Positions 11,096 to 23,039 of a stretch of 64,000 bases of DNA are shown piece by piece (position 1 is the stretch's first letter; each line of letters opens with the position of its first letter). Both the position numbers and the translations under genes were made by a program. The stretch lies in contig JAVIAB010000059.1 in assembly GCA_032433765.1 (NCBI GenBank), positions 58,566,103 to 58,630,102 of the forward strand, written 5' to 3'. The DNA comes from Megaustenia siamemsis. Lineage: Eukaryota > Mollusca > Gastropoda > Stylommatophora > Ariophantidae. The notes beneath the pieces are model-generated. The model was not told where the DNA came from, searched no databases, and saw only the letters and a list, made by a program, of their open reading frames with translations.

Positions 11096-11735
11096 AGTTT
11101 TATCTTCTTGAACCTTTAGGATTTAAAGCTGAATTTGTAAATAGTGTTGAAAGAAAGTGCATGAGAGGAAGATTGCAGCAAACAGCCAGTGTGTCATAAT
11201 ATGAGTCATCAGGTTAATACCCTTTATTGGTTAGAGATGGTTAAACACTGATTGATTACCCAGATTATAATGATGCAGATTCTTCTTGATAATCAATCTG
11301 TAATCCAACTTCCGAGCCATCTTCACAATATCTCAATTATCTGGGTCCTTGAAACCTTCAATACCCGCCCACAAGAAAGGGGAATTTTTTGAATTTTTTT
11401 TCCCCTAAACCTTCCTAACCTCAACCCACGCATCCAAGAGGAGACAACTTTAGGGGAATCCTTTATTCTTTGCAGCTCTGGGTTTAAAGAAGTCAGTGAA
11501 CCATATAGTAAAAATATTTGCAGTCACTCATGCTCTAATGCAGTAAGAACTACAGTAAATCGAGAGGATAGATTTAGCAAACCTCTTCTGGGTCTTATAG
11601 ATCTCAGGTGGGAAAATCATAAGCTTCAAATTACAATCACCAGCGGCATTTGCCTCTAACAAAGAGTTTTTAAAAATTTTTTACAGCTGTGAACGCAAGC
11701 ATAGATTCATTCTATATGATTAATATGCCAAAGTA
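11096..11735. other. Intronic sequence without recognised gene
   Basis: AT-rich, with no exon or known repeat that I can support. Confidence 0.3.
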
Positions 11736-11737
11736 GG

Positions 11738-12090
11738 ATGTGTCAGACCAAAGGCACGTTTCATGGCATGATGCAATGCATCCATCATGTGCCATACCGG
11801 ATTGGTTTAGACAATCATGTTCTTCCACAATTTTCTATCTATCAATACTGTTGTTTGACAGTTTTTCATGCCACGACACCAAGCTATCCTGTATTTTCTC
11901 TCTTTATCATCCGCGACCTCTCTTTTCATGTATTTTGCCTATTGTAACCAAGTATTCCAACTTTCCTCTTCTAATGATGTGTCTGCAAAATTTTGATTGT
12001 TTCTTTCTGATGTTTTTTTAGGAGCTCCTTTTGTATGTTGGCTTCTTTGAGATTTTTTTTTCTTGTTGGTCTTTTTAACTGTCCAGGGAA
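11738..12090 (-). mobile_element. LINE group A1, 3' fragment
   Basis: Minus-strand match to the 3' ends at 37196-37565 and 39245-39880. Shared landmarks on this strand are GTGCCATACCGGATTGG, CCAAGCTATCCTGTATTTTC and CCAACTTTCCTCTTCTAATG. It corresponds to the R-R-M-L-K-V-P-W to G-R-R-R-Q region of the ORF. Degenerate. Confidence 0.65.
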
Positions 12091-12665
12091 CTCTCAATAT
12101 AATGCATTTATGCTCAAAGGGGAATGTTAAGAAAAGATTTTATTACAAAAAAAGTTAACGATAAAGATGTGTAAAGTGTAAAGCTGCTTGATCAGCATGA
12201 AAAATCTTCTGCTTACTGTAAGTATCCTCTTTCATTATTTTGGTGACTTACTAGGATAACAATTATTATCAATGACTGCTTTACCTAGCTTCTCCTATTG
12301 TCAATGTCAAATCTACCAGTATCCAATGTACCTGGCAGAATGCAGTCTGTGACCCATAGGTGACTTCTTATGTTAGGATTAGTGAGCCACAGCTGAGAAA
12401 CATACTAACTGGTCTAGATAAGCAAATAAAGATTGGAAGAGGTAAGGCAACCTGGTACATGAAAATGCTGTGTCAAAGTTGGATGTGTTGTGCTCAATGG
12501 CACAGATGTTCAGATTGCTGCAAACAACATAACACCTACTTTTAGCTTCACTTAAAATGAACAATGAGAAGGAACTGTTGTTGGGTGAAAGCAGAAAAAG
12601 AAGAAATTGTTAACCACCCCAGGTTTCAAATTTATTTTCAGAGGTTGCCTCATCACTCATAATAG
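12091..12665. other. Intronic sequence without recognised gene
   Basis: No supported coding or repeat. Short open frames here have no domain features. Confidence 0.3.
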
Positions 12666-12998
12666 GAGACTGGTTGGTCTCGAGGCAAAGACACCAGTAT
12701 TGAGACAAAGGTTGTGAGTTCAAATCTCGGCTTCACCATATGGGATTCTTTATTTGTGATTTCTCTCTGCGGCAAACACCCCTGGTCTCAGCAGCGATGT
12801 CCAGCTTGAAATTTTAATTACTCATCGATGGAAAAAATATGAGTACCTCTGAAGTAGAGTTATTTGCCTGTGAGGAGAGGGACCCCTGTGCACACAGCTG
12901 CCAGGGAAAAACAGATTAACATGCAAAATTCAGTTCCTAGTCTCTAGGAACTTTGCCAGAAGTGAAAGGTGGCAAACGCAAAAAAAAAAATCCCTCAT
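12666..12998 (+). mobile_element. tRNA-derived SINE, group 3
   Basis: Shows an A-box-like TGGTCTCGAGGC near 12672 and a B-box-like GAGTTCAAATC at 12716-12726, followed by a long tRNA-unrelated body and an A-rich 3' end. The body (CTCAGCAGCGATG, GGAAAAAATATGAGTACCTC, GGGACCCCTGTGCACAC) recurs at 40232-40538, so this is a dispersed family with at least two copies in the window. Pol III transcription is inferred from the boxes only. Confidence 0.7.
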
Positions 12999-13266
12999 GG
13001 TGTTAATAATTAAAAAAAAACAAGACCATTCTGGCCTGCATAATAGTTTGGCTCACATTTACATTGTGACTAGACTGGTCTTTAGTCCATTCTACATCAT
13101 TTATCGAATCCTCTTCTTAGTGGCATTTGGCACGTAACCAATTATTATGTAGCATTTTGAAATTCACTTAAACATTTTGTCTTTAACATTGAAGTTCATG
13201 CAAATGAGCGGGCCTTGGCTGTGACCTTTCTTTGCATGCACTTTTTATAAAAAAAAAAGTTTTTAA

Positions 13267-13268
<2 letters not shown>

Positions 13269-13315
<47 letters not shown>

Positions 13316-13493
13316 GTTCAGGACTCAATCAGAGTAAGGATTCCAGACTCTCATATGAAGTCAGCTGTCAGGCTAAGTATGTTGATCGCCCCCACAGACA
13401 AAACATCACAATTAGAGTCTGTCAGCTCCACTCTGACTGAACACCCGTTAATACGCTGCACTGTGTTCTGCGCCAGTGGCCCAGTGCATCCGG
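13269..13493 (-). mobile_element. LINE group E 3' fragment with (GA)n tail and 20-bp TSD
   Basis: The non-microsatellite part is the reverse complement of the last ~170 bp of the element at 45894-46918 (CTCTGATTGAGTC, CTTCATATGAGAGTCT). Its tail is the (TC)n run at 13269-13313. The element is bounded by an identical 20-bp duplication, ten A followed by GTTTTTAATA, at 13249-13268 and 13494-13513. The microsatellite is thus the 3' tail of a retrotransposed copy and not an independent repeat. Confidence 0.85.
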
Positions 13494-13545
13494 AAAAAAA
13501 AAAGTTTTTAATACCGGGAAAGAATCCTGCAACTTCTTATTCTAT

Positions 13546-14132
13546 CTATCTATTGACCTTTCGAGCCGTAACCGGCCCATAGGGCGTAGACCAAGATACA
13601 CCTTCTCCTATATGAATTTTTGTTCTAGCAGTTTTCTTTTAAAGATATTTTATCAAATCTCGCCATCTGTCTCTGTTCTGTGCAAGCAGTTCTATCTCAT
13701 TGAGGGAGCCGATTCCTGCTGCTCTTGCCTCTCTCATCAATGTTCTTCTCAGTGTCTCCCTGGGTCTTCCTCTTTTTCTTTTACCTGTTGTTTCCCATAT
13801 GAGGGCTTGCTTTGCTATTCGATTATTATCTCTTCTCATCACATGTCCAACGTATGACCATCGTCTTTTCTTTATTACTGAAGATATTAGTGGTTGATTG
13901 GCGATTTCTCTAATTTCCTCGTTTGTTTTGAATTCGTTCCATTCTATACCAAGTATTTTCCTTAGACATTTATTTTCGAATGCGTTCAACTTTGTTTCTA
14001 TATCTCTTGTTGTTTTCCAGCTTTCACACGCATACGTAAGGGTTGATAGTACATTTGATTTGAATAGCCTAAGTTTTGTGTTTGTGCTAATGAGTTTTGA
14101 TTTCCACAACTTTTCAAGGCTTCTGAAAGACA
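13546..14132 (-). mobile_element. LINE group B, young 5'-truncated copy
   Basis: The minus strand carries an uninterrupted 3' ORF of 164 codons (14133-13639). In order it encodes MSFRSLEKLWKSKLIS, YACESWKTT, LRKILGIEWNEFKTNEEI, RRWSYVGHVMRRDNN and GKRKRGRPRETLRR, the C-terminal region after the RT. The 3' tail is (GATA)n (TCTATCTATC on this strand). The 11-bp TSD TCTTATTCTAT is at 13535-13545 and 14133-14143. It is nearly identical to the copy at 31791-32456, so both are recent. Confidence 0.9.
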
Positions 14133-14143
14133 TCTTATTCTAT

Positions 14144-14810
14144 AATTTGTTTCTAAAATTATTTAAAAAAAAAAATCGCACAAAAAGTGAAGTTCACAAA
14201 TAAAAAAGCTCTCAAAGTAGACACAAAAAATAAATTAAGAACACAAGTAACAAGTTTTGAAAGTAGATGTGGAAACAAATGTAAGCACACAGTTAAAGTG
14301 ATTTTGAAAGTTTTGAAATTAGATGTGTGGTAAATTGAAGTACACCAATTAAAAAAGTTTATACAAGTTTTCAAGTAGGTGTGACTGGGCTCAACAACTT
14401 TGGTAAATAGACTGAGTTTGTTAAACAAAGGTCCAGCGAGCAGATTGAATTTGTTTGACGTAAACTGTGATATGCACCACATGCATGAAGCAAGCTCAGA
14501 ATAAATAAACCATGAGTTTACTTTAACTTATTTGCACTGATGAGTAATGCCTTATTTTGACCCATGAGCTTTTAATTGTTCAGGAAATCGATGTTATTGA
14601 GAGAACATTTTTGTTGCTGAGAGATTGTACTTTGTGAAGTGAAGTTTTGTATATAAAATAGTTCTATTGGATGGACTGATGACAGAGTGGATGCACTTTG
14701 ACCTTTTATTATTTATTCTTCTTGTGTCGACCTGTTTAACCTATCAGTCTATAGGCCAATGTGTGTTCGCGGTAAGACAGGCAAACATCTATTTTGACAA
14801 CATTGGCGGC
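14144..14810. other. Spacer, no gene recognised
   Basis: AT-rich. May include 5' untranslated sequence of the LINE that begins coding near 15030. Confidence 0.3.
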
Positions 14811-16330
14811 TACCGGGAATGTCCATCCCGAACGTACATAGTCTGACGGTAGATGGGGTGAAAGAGTCAGAAATGATCAACGGCTCAGAGAGTAAAAACA
14901 GCAAAGTGTGTGGTACACAAGAGGCATATTAAGGGCTCAAAAGACGAATATGGCTGACCACCATGAAAGAGATTGGAACCTCATCACATACTATTATTCC
15001 AAAGAAAGCCGTAGAGAGAAATTCTAACATATGTCAGATCTTCGGATATGTACATGGAATATTAGGACTCTGCAAAAAAGGAAAATTGTAAATTCTTATT
15101 TTAGAAGCAGAACGATTAAACAGATATTTTATGCATATCAGAGACAAATTGGAAAAAATGTGGGTACATAGAGGACGAAAAATATACATTTATACATTCA
15201 GGCAACACAACAGAGCATCAAAGAGGGGTAGGAATACAAATGAAAAAGAGAGCTACAAAAATATATAAGTACCCACTGGACATACAATTATAGGATTGAA
15301 AAAAAAAAATTAAAGCAAAACCGTTCAGCACAGTAATACAGACATACACACCTACTCAAGACTATACTGATGAACAAATAGAGGCATACTATGAAGATCT
15401 AAATAAAGTTATGAAGCCAGTGACATCTTTGGACATTTTGATTGTAATGGGTGCAAAGTAGGAAAAGGTAAGACCATTATAAAAAATCATGGTTTAGGAA
15501 AAATAAATGAAAGAGGAGAAAGATTAATACGATTTTGTGATGAAAACATGCTGATAATATGTAACACGTACTCTGAGCAAGAGAAAAGGAAACTATACAC
15601 ATGGAAAAGCTCTGGAGATACGATGAGGAATCAAACTACATAATGATAAAAGATAGGTTCCATAACATCATCAAGAAAGCCAAAGCCTATCCAAGAGCAG
15701 ATAGATACTCAGATTGATCCCAATTCTGTAATGATTAAATGGAAGTCAAACTTAAGAGAAACAAACAAAAGACTAATTCATCAACAATACCACTGGACAT
15801 AATAGCTTTATATCAAAAAGATGTTAAAGATACTTATACAATACAAGTAAAGCACACAGATGCGCTAGAAGAAGGGATTGAACAGCACAGACGAGATAAT
15901 CCTGATGAAAAGGGTGCAACCAAATGGCAGTGCATAAAGAAAAGCATACAAGAAACTTGCGACATCTTACCCAAAGTGGAAAAGAACAAAAAGCAAAAAT
16001 GGATAACCAACACCATCTTAGAAAAAAATGGAAGAAAGAAGACAAGCGAAGAATACTACCCAGTACAACAAAATAGATATTGAAGTAGGCACGATGTGCA
16101 AAAAGGTAAAAGCCAAAGATGTCTAAAAATCGATGCTATGGAAAATAAATAAGATTTATGACGGGTGCACACAAAAATAAAGAGAATGACTAGTAAAAAT
16201 AAAAAATCCACAGAAAGTGAATGTATTGCAAACAAAAAAGGAAAAATGCTAACAGACAACAAAGATATAATCAACAGGTGGCAGGAATATAACATAATTA
16301 TTTTATGAATAAAGGAAAAAGAAACCAATT
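14811..16330 (+). mobile_element. LINE 5' region with APE-type endonuclease
   Basis: The only piece in the window that preserves the 5' half of an RTE-like LINE. From about 15035 it encodes DLRICTWNIRTLQK, the start of an apurinic-endonuclease-like domain. Further on are VIQTYTPTQDYTDEQIEAYY, the GKGKTIIKNHGLG and NERGERLIRFCDENMLIICNTY blocks, and a degraded D-Y-I-M-I-K-D-R-F then Y-S-D-(H)-N-x-V catalytic end near 15640-15735. An open stretch follows to 16083. Several frameshifts make it inactive. It stops abruptly where the 46-bp minisatellite starts. It may be the 5' half of group A, but no overlap exists here to prove it. Confidence 0.75.
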
Positions 16331-16367
16331 ATAAAATGTACGGAATGTCAAGCTATAAAATCTTATA

Positions 16368-18595
16368 GCAAGGAAGTAGCATAAGATTGTGTGTTTATGG
16401 ATAGCATATATGAGCAAGGAAGTAGCATAAGATTGTGTGTTTATGGATAGCATATATGAGCAAGGAAGTAGCATAAGATTGTGTGTTTATGGATAGCATA
16501 TATGAGCAAGGAAGTAGCATAAGATTGTGTGTTTATAGATAGCATATATGAGCAAGGAAGTAGCATAAGATTGTGTGTTTATGGATAGCATATATGAGCA
16601 AGGAAGTAGCATAAGATTGTGTGTTTATGGATAGCATATATGAGCAAGGAAGTAGCATAAGATTGTGTGTTTATGGATAGCATATATGAGCAAGGAAGTA
16701 GCATAAGATTGTGTGTTTATGGATAGCATATATGAGCAAGGAAGTAGCATAAGATTGTGTGTTTATGGTTAGCATATATGAGCAAGGAAGTAGCATAAGA
16801 TTGTGTGTTTATGGATAGCATATATGAGCAGGGAAGTAGCATAAGATTGTGTGTTTATGGTTAGCATATATGAGCAAGGAATTAGCATAAGATTGTGTGT
16901 TTATGGATAGCATATATGAGCAAGGAAGTAGCATAAGATTGTGTGTTTATGGATAGTATATATGAGCAAGGAAGTAGCATAAGATTGTGTGTTTTATGGA
17001 TAGCATATATGAGCAAGGAAGTAACATAAGATTGTGTGTTTATGGATAGCATATATGAACAAGAAGTAGCATAAGATTGTGTGTTTATGGTTAGCATATA
17101 TGAGCAAGGAAGTAGCTTAAGATTGTGTGTTTATGGATAGCATATATGAGCAGGGAAGTAGCATAAGATTGTGTGTTTATGGATAGTATATATGAGCAAG
17201 GAAGTAGCATAAGATTGTGTGTTTATGGATAGCATATATGAGCAGGGAAGTAGCATAAGATTGTGTGTTTATGGATAGCATATATGAGCAAGGAAGTGCA
17301 TAAGATTGTGTGTTTATGGATAGCATATTTGAGCAAGGAAGTAGCATAAGATTGTGTGTTTATGGTTAGCATATATGAGCAAGGAAGTAGCTTAAGATTG
17401 TGTGTTTATGGATAGCATATATGAGCAGGGAAGTAGCATAGGATTGTGTGTTTATGGATAGTATATATGAGCAAGGAAGTAGCATAAGATTGTGTGTTTA
17501 TGGATAGCATATATGAGCAGGGAAGTAGCATAAGATTGTGTGTTTATGGATAGCATATATGAGCAAGGAAGTAGCATAAGATTGTGTGTTTATGGATAGC
17601 ATATATGAGCAAGGAAGTAGCATAAGATTGTGTGTTTATGGATAGTATATATGAGCAAGGAAGTAGCATAAGATTGTGTGTTTATGGATAGCATATATGA
17701 GCAAGGAAGTAGCATAAGATTGTGTGTTTATGGATAGCATATATGAGCAAGGAAGTAGCATAAGATTGTGTGTTTATGGATAGCATATATGAGCAGGGAA
17801 GTAGCATAAGATTGTGTGTTTATGGTTAGCATATATGAGCAAGGAAGTAGCATAAGATTGTGTGTTTATGGATAGCATATATGAGCAAGGAAGTAGCATA
17901 AGATTGTGTGTTTATGGATAGTATATATATGAGCAAGGAAGTAGCATAAGATTGTGTGTTTATGGATAGCATATATGAGCAAGGAAGTAGCATAAGATTG
18001 TGTGTTTATGGATAGCATATTTGAGCAAGGAAGTAGCATAAGATTGTGTGTTTATGGATAGCATATATGAGCAGGGAAGTAGCATAAGATTGTGTGTTTA
18101 TGGATAGTATATATGAGCAAGGAAGTAGCATAAGATTGTGTGTTTATGGATAGCATATATGAGCAGGAAGTAGCATAAGATTGTGTGTTTATGGATAGCA
18201 TATATGAGCAAGGAAGTAGCATAAGATTGTGTGTTTATGGATAGCATATTTGAGCAAGGAAGTAGCATAAGATTGTGTGTTTATGGTTAGCATATATGAG
18301 CAAGGAAGTAGCTTAAGATTGTGTGTTTATGGATAGCATATATGAGCCGGGAAGTAGCATAAGATTGTGTGTTTATGGATAGTATATATGAGCAAGGAAG
18401 TAGCATAAGATTGTGTGTTTATGGATAGCATATATGAGCAGGGAAGTAGCATAAGATTGTGTGTTTTAGTGATAGCATATATGAGCAAGGAAGTAGCATA
18501 AGATTGTGTGTTTATGGATAGCATATATGAGCAGGGAAGTAGCATAAGATTGTGTGTTTATGGATAGCATATATGAGCAGGGAAGTAGCATAATG
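16368..18595. repeat. 46-bp minisatellite, about 48 copies
   Basis: Very homogeneous head-to-tail array with unit core GAGCAAGGAAGTAGCATAAG and ATTGTGTGTTTATGGATAGCATATAT. Recurrent variants (CAGGG for CAAGG, GGTTAGC for GGATAGC, ATAGTATAT, TAGCTTAAG) reappear in the same order. For example, the TAGCTTAAG variant occurs near 17113, 17389 and 18312. This points to expansion of multi-unit blocks of about six units. The unit is not a multiple of three, so ORFs through it are chance. It lies inside presumed intron 1. Confidence 0.95.
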
Positions 18596-18898
18596 ATTGT
18601 GCTGAATTTTGCAGCTAAAGATCATAACTTTACTCTGAAATAAAGATGAGTCAGTTAACTTTACCTTTAAAAATAGGCACCATGCTCACAGAGTTAGAGA
18701 AGGTAACAACAGTAAAGAGCACTGGCCTCCTCACCTTCAAATGGTAAATCCTATGTCTTAATACTGTGAGCTTAAAGCATTTCATTTTCCTCTATAGCAT
18801 CTGTTATGTTGGACGACATTTGTCTTTTAGTGTTTGTTTGAGAGTCATGTTGACACATGTAATCTGATTTATTCTTTTTTGTTTGTTTTAAATGTCAG
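18596..18898. other. End of presumed intron 1 and splice acceptor
   Basis: Non-coding sequence ending in a T-rich tract (ATTCTTTTTTGTTTGTTTTAA) and the acceptor TGTCAG at 18893-18898, immediately before the large coding exon. Confidence 0.6.
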
Positions 18899-20904
18899 GT
18901 ATGGAGTCATCCCAGCCAGAAAATGGTTTGGTGATTGAGAAGATGACCCTGGCTGAGTCACGAAGTGTGACTGAATTAGAAAGTAAAGTCTGCTGCAATG
19001 GAAATATAAAAGATGTGATGGAGTTTGGAGATAGCTCTCTTTCATCAGTTGTTCCTGAAAACTGCCTGTCCAAAGGAGGCTCTTCATCTCAGTCAACACC
19101 TTTCTCTGATGATTTTAGTGTTGATAATTTGAAGAATGGGAAAACAGGCAGTGCTGAGCTTGACTGTTTAAAAAATTGTGAGAGTAGTTGTGGTTCTTTT
19201 GTTGGTGTTAGGAAATGTGAAGTGGGTACTGACAGTGTTAATATGAGGAAAAATGGTGCAAAATTAGAACATCAGCACCTAGTATCAGAAGATAGCAACA
19301 AATTGGATAATCCTGCTGTTTTATCTGAACAGACTGGTATTTGTAAGCAAGAAGAAAGTGTTGGGAATGATAAAAAAGTTGTGGAGGATGTGGAAGATTG
19401 CATGCAAAATTTAGAAAAGGACAACATACCAAAATACAATACATCGAAACTGATAATTTACTTGAAGCCGATAACGATTCTTCTAGTGCTGTCAGTGTCA
19501 AAAGCACAACTCATATTGTATGTCTCAGTAAACAAATGACGATGTTGATATGAAAGATGAGTCAAAAGACCTTGTAAGAAATGATATTAAAATGGAAGAA
19601 AGCAATTTGAAACAAGATAGTAAAGATGTACGTGATAAATCGCATAATATGCCACCCCAGATATTTGAAGATATAACAGAAGATGAAGACGAAGATGAAG
19701 AAACATTTGAAAGTATTGAGTTGGAGCTAGATGATTTGATAGACCCAGCAGAATTGTCTAGAAGCAGTGGTAGCAGTGAGAAAGGCAAATATGATACAAA
19801 GTTATTATCCGAAGAGTCTTGTAATGGACAGGGTGAAGAAAGTATTGATTGCTCTTCATTAAGTAAACCTGACACTACGCTCATGTCACCAGGGCAGGAA
19901 ACAGCTGCAGCTGTGTCTCCTGTGAAAAATGATGAAAAAACTGTTGTTACATGTGATCTAATTGTGTCAGCGGAGGTCAGTAAGACAGATGGTGAATTGG
20001 AGCAGTCCAAGTCACATAGCATAAATGCAGTGCCAGAAAGACAATTAGAAAAGGATGAACAACAGTCCAACATTTATACAATTTTATCAACAACAAATTC
20101 ATTCAAGGCAGCATGCAGTGATGTAAATGACGCTGATCATATTCAGAAACAGAAATTCACAGCCAGAAAATCTGGCAAACCCATCAACCAAATTGACTGC
20201 TCAACACTGAAAACAATTGACTTGCATCCAATTAAAAATATCACCATGAAATTATCAGACATTCAAGGGGCCTTGGACTTTGACCCAATCCGAGATGTTG
20301 GCAGTCACAAGATTAAATCTTCAGAAAATGCTTGCAGCACAGACACTGATTCAAATAGTGCGACCACTGCCGTGGATGTGAATTCAGGAAAAGTTGCGGC
20401 TGGTTTAAAAAGAAGAAGAGAAAAAATACTTACGATTTTCCAGGATTTAAGAAAAAACCCAAAAAAGCCAGGTCAGACGAACTTGAAAGTTTAGGTTCAT
20501 CTGCTGATAGTGTTTCGTTATCAGATGGGGATTTTCTGGAGGTAGATTCCAACAAAGAACTTGTGCCTCACACAGACACCGTCGTCAAGTCAGATTCAGT
20601 CTGTGATTTGATGAAGAATTCACTTCCAAGTTTTTCAAAGAAGTTGAAATCTTCAAGTTTATCACCCTCATTGGTATCACCAGTGACAAGTTCATCATCA
20701 TCTTCATCGTCATCTACATTAAAATGGCCTTCTGCTGCAGCTAAATCTGTACCGACCAAAACAAATAGCAAAATGATGTCCGTGTTGGACATGCTTCATG
20801 CCAGAAGTAAACAGAAGGCAGAGATGGAGGAGAAGATTGCTGCCTCAAATACTGTCCAAACTGTCAGCATCACCACTAATGCAACATCAACTACGACAAC
20901 AATT
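18899..20904 (+). CDS. Large coding exon of an unidentified acidic nuclear-type protein
   Basis: This exon starts after the acceptor CAG at 18896-18898. The first ATG (18901) gives MESSQPENGLVIEKM. It ends at the donor GTAAGT (20905) in phase 0. I do not recognise the family. Features seen: a strongly acidic block near 19670-19750 (ITEDEDEDEETFESIELELDD), two basic NLS-like runs near 20410-20475 with a distinctive YDFPGFKKK between them, a serine tract near 20690-20715, MSVLDMLHARSKQKAEMEE near 20775-20830, and a Thr-rich end. Low-complexity, charged composition suggests a disordered nuclear scaffold or chromatin factor (inference). To stay open the frame must shift three times, near 19435, 19533 and 20415. 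Each shift equals one missing base in an A-rich run, giving about 669 codons. Sequencing error or pseudogenisation are both possible; intact splice sites favour error. Confidence 0.75.
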
Positions 20905-20939
20905 GTAAGTTTCCTGTTTTGACATATTGTTTTTGTAGC

Positions 20940-21605
20940 TATTTTTTAAAAATCTTTTATGTTAACACTTTGTATACCTCTCATTATTCTTTTTCTTGTG
21001 TTTGCATTATCATTTTTATGTATGTTTACATTATCATTTTTTTTGTGTGTGTTCACATTTTCATTATTCTTTTTCTAGTGTTTACGTTACCATTATTTGT
21101 TTTCTTGTATTAACATTATCATTATTTTTCTTGTATTAACATTATCATTTGTTTTCTTGTGTTTACATTATCATTATTTTTCTTGTATTAACATTATTAT
21201 TATTTGTTTTCTTATATTAACATTATCTTTATTTGTTTTCTTGTGTTTACATTTCATTATTTGTTTTCTTGTGTTTACATTTAATTAATTTTTTCTTGTG
21301 TTTAGATTATCATTTGTTTTCTTGTTTACATTATCATTATTTTTCTTATATTTAAATTATCATTATTTGTTTCTTGTGTTTACATTATAATTATTTGTTT
21401 GTGTTTACATTATCATTATTTTTCTTGTTTATACATTATCATTATTCTTTTTCTTGTTTACATTTTCATTATTTTGTGTGTGTTTACATTATCATTATTT
21501 TTCTTGTGTTTACATTATCATTATTCTTTTTCTTGTGTTTACATTATCATTTTTGTGTGTGTATATTTACATTATCATTATTTTTGTGTGTGTATGTTTA
21601 CATCT
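20940..21605. repeat. Degenerate ~27-bp minisatellite just inside the intron
   Basis: Repeats of TTTTCTTGTGTTTACATTATCATTATT with length variation (about 20-30 bp), starting within about 40 bp of the donor at 20905. The strand is T-rich and G-poor. Several short ORFs through it are artefacts. Confidence 0.8.
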
Positions 21606-22204
21606 TAAGTGTTTACAATAATATCAAGCATATAAGTGATAAATTTGATGGCGTATTCTTCATGTAGCAGTTTTGGGACTTTTGATATTGTCATTTCTGG
21701 ACAAATACCACTGAATTCAGCATCTCTCAATGGAGATATGAACATATCTCTATCCTAACTGGTGGGGGTAGTGTTTGATTTTTCCAGAATTGTCGGCTAT
21801 GCCCTACAACCCTCAGCTGAGTTCTGAGTGTAACAAAGTCCATGTATTGGTATTAATGCTTCTGGCTTCTTTTTGGCAAGTTGATATGTATGCTTACATA
21901 TCACCATAAGACACTATACTAATACATAAGTTACCAAAAGCAGTAATGTGGGGGTGGAAGTGGGGGGGGGGGGTCTCCATGTAGGAATGTAAATGTAAAC
22001 ACAAGTAATAGGAGAGTTGAACATGAGCCAGTGCTGCAGCATACGATGGTCACTATATTGCAGGATGTATCCTGTTCTTGAACCACACGTGGAGGCAAGG
22101 CAACAGGGCTGGAAGCTGTCAGCTACTCATATCAGGATAGGTAAACCAGAACCATCAAAATCCTGCTCCACCTATTGACAATGCCTCTAGCAGCTATTAT
22201 ATAG

Positions 22205-22443
22205 TAATCTACAGAATATATAAAGAAACAATAGATAAAATGGTTTGGCCACGTGACAAGGCAGAGTGAACAAACACAACACATTGAGCCATCAGTAAAC
22301 ATTGCAAGAACACCAGATCCAAGGGCTGATCACGAAAAAGAAGGATTGACGGAATATTAGAAGCACTAAAACATAACAGCAGCAGTGCTGAACAGAAGAG
22401 TAAAAGATATCTCCTCTTGATGCTGAAAGGCAAATGAGGAATG
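22205..22443 (+). mobile_element. LINE group F, 3' end fragment
   Basis: Matches 3525-3770: AGATAAAATGGTTTGGCCA, then CACCAGATCCAAGGGC and GACGGAATATTAGAAG, then GCTGAAAGGCAAATGAGGAA. Degraded frame. Confidence 0.65.
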
Positions 22444-22504
22444 AAAAATGTAGTGTTTTGTCTAGTGTGAACTCAAGGGACTGTGCCAAGAGTTCAGAGA
22501 GATT

Positions 22505-22835
22505 ACTTTGTTTAGAGCTCCTAATGTTACATTTGAGCTGTAGTAATTTTTATTACGGTATCATAACTAAGAAAGTTATAGAAGGTCTATTTTTCAGTTG
22601 AGATTTTTGAAAAAAATAGGTCCAGTATAGTTTTAATGATACTCATTATCATCCATACAATCTTTATTTCTTTTGTCTACATTTATCTTTTATTAACCTT
22701 AATGTCTACATTTATCTGTTATTTTTATCCAAGTTGCACAGAGTTTTTAAAGTAGTAAATTTTACAACAGTATCGTAATAATGTGACCTAAAATGAGGTA
22801 TCGTAATCTAGTGTTAAGATTGACTTTAATATGTT
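22505..22835. mobile_element. Foldback/MITE-like element, group 2, degraded
   Basis: Shares GAGCTCCTAATG and GTAGTAATTTTTATTACGGTAT with 34228-34275, and ends with GAGGTATCGTAATCTAGTGTTA like 34298-34316. The TTACGGTATCGTAA-type segments are self-complementary. No coding seen. Confidence 0.5.
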
Positions 22836-23039
22836 TTTGTTTTGGCATTTGTTAGGCATACTCCTTTATCTGGCATCTGTGTAATAGAGACCAATGAAAC
22901 AGAAATAATTAATTCTGTCAAAATACCAACCATTTTATTATGCTCACAAATTAGGCATGGGTTTTATCTTTCTGAATGCAACTTGTAGATGTAAAATGTT
23001 GATTTTTAGCTGAAAAGATCATTCCTCAGTTGTGATGAA

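Noticed and set aside
13612..14203. Plus-strand ORFs opposite LINE B (also near 31780-32443)
   Set aside because: Shadow frames of the minus-strand LINE ORF, which has recognisable RT C-terminal motifs.
16368..18595. CRISPR array
   Set aside because: The repeats are contiguous with no unique spacers, and the setting is clearly eukaryotic. The same applies to the other tandem arrays.
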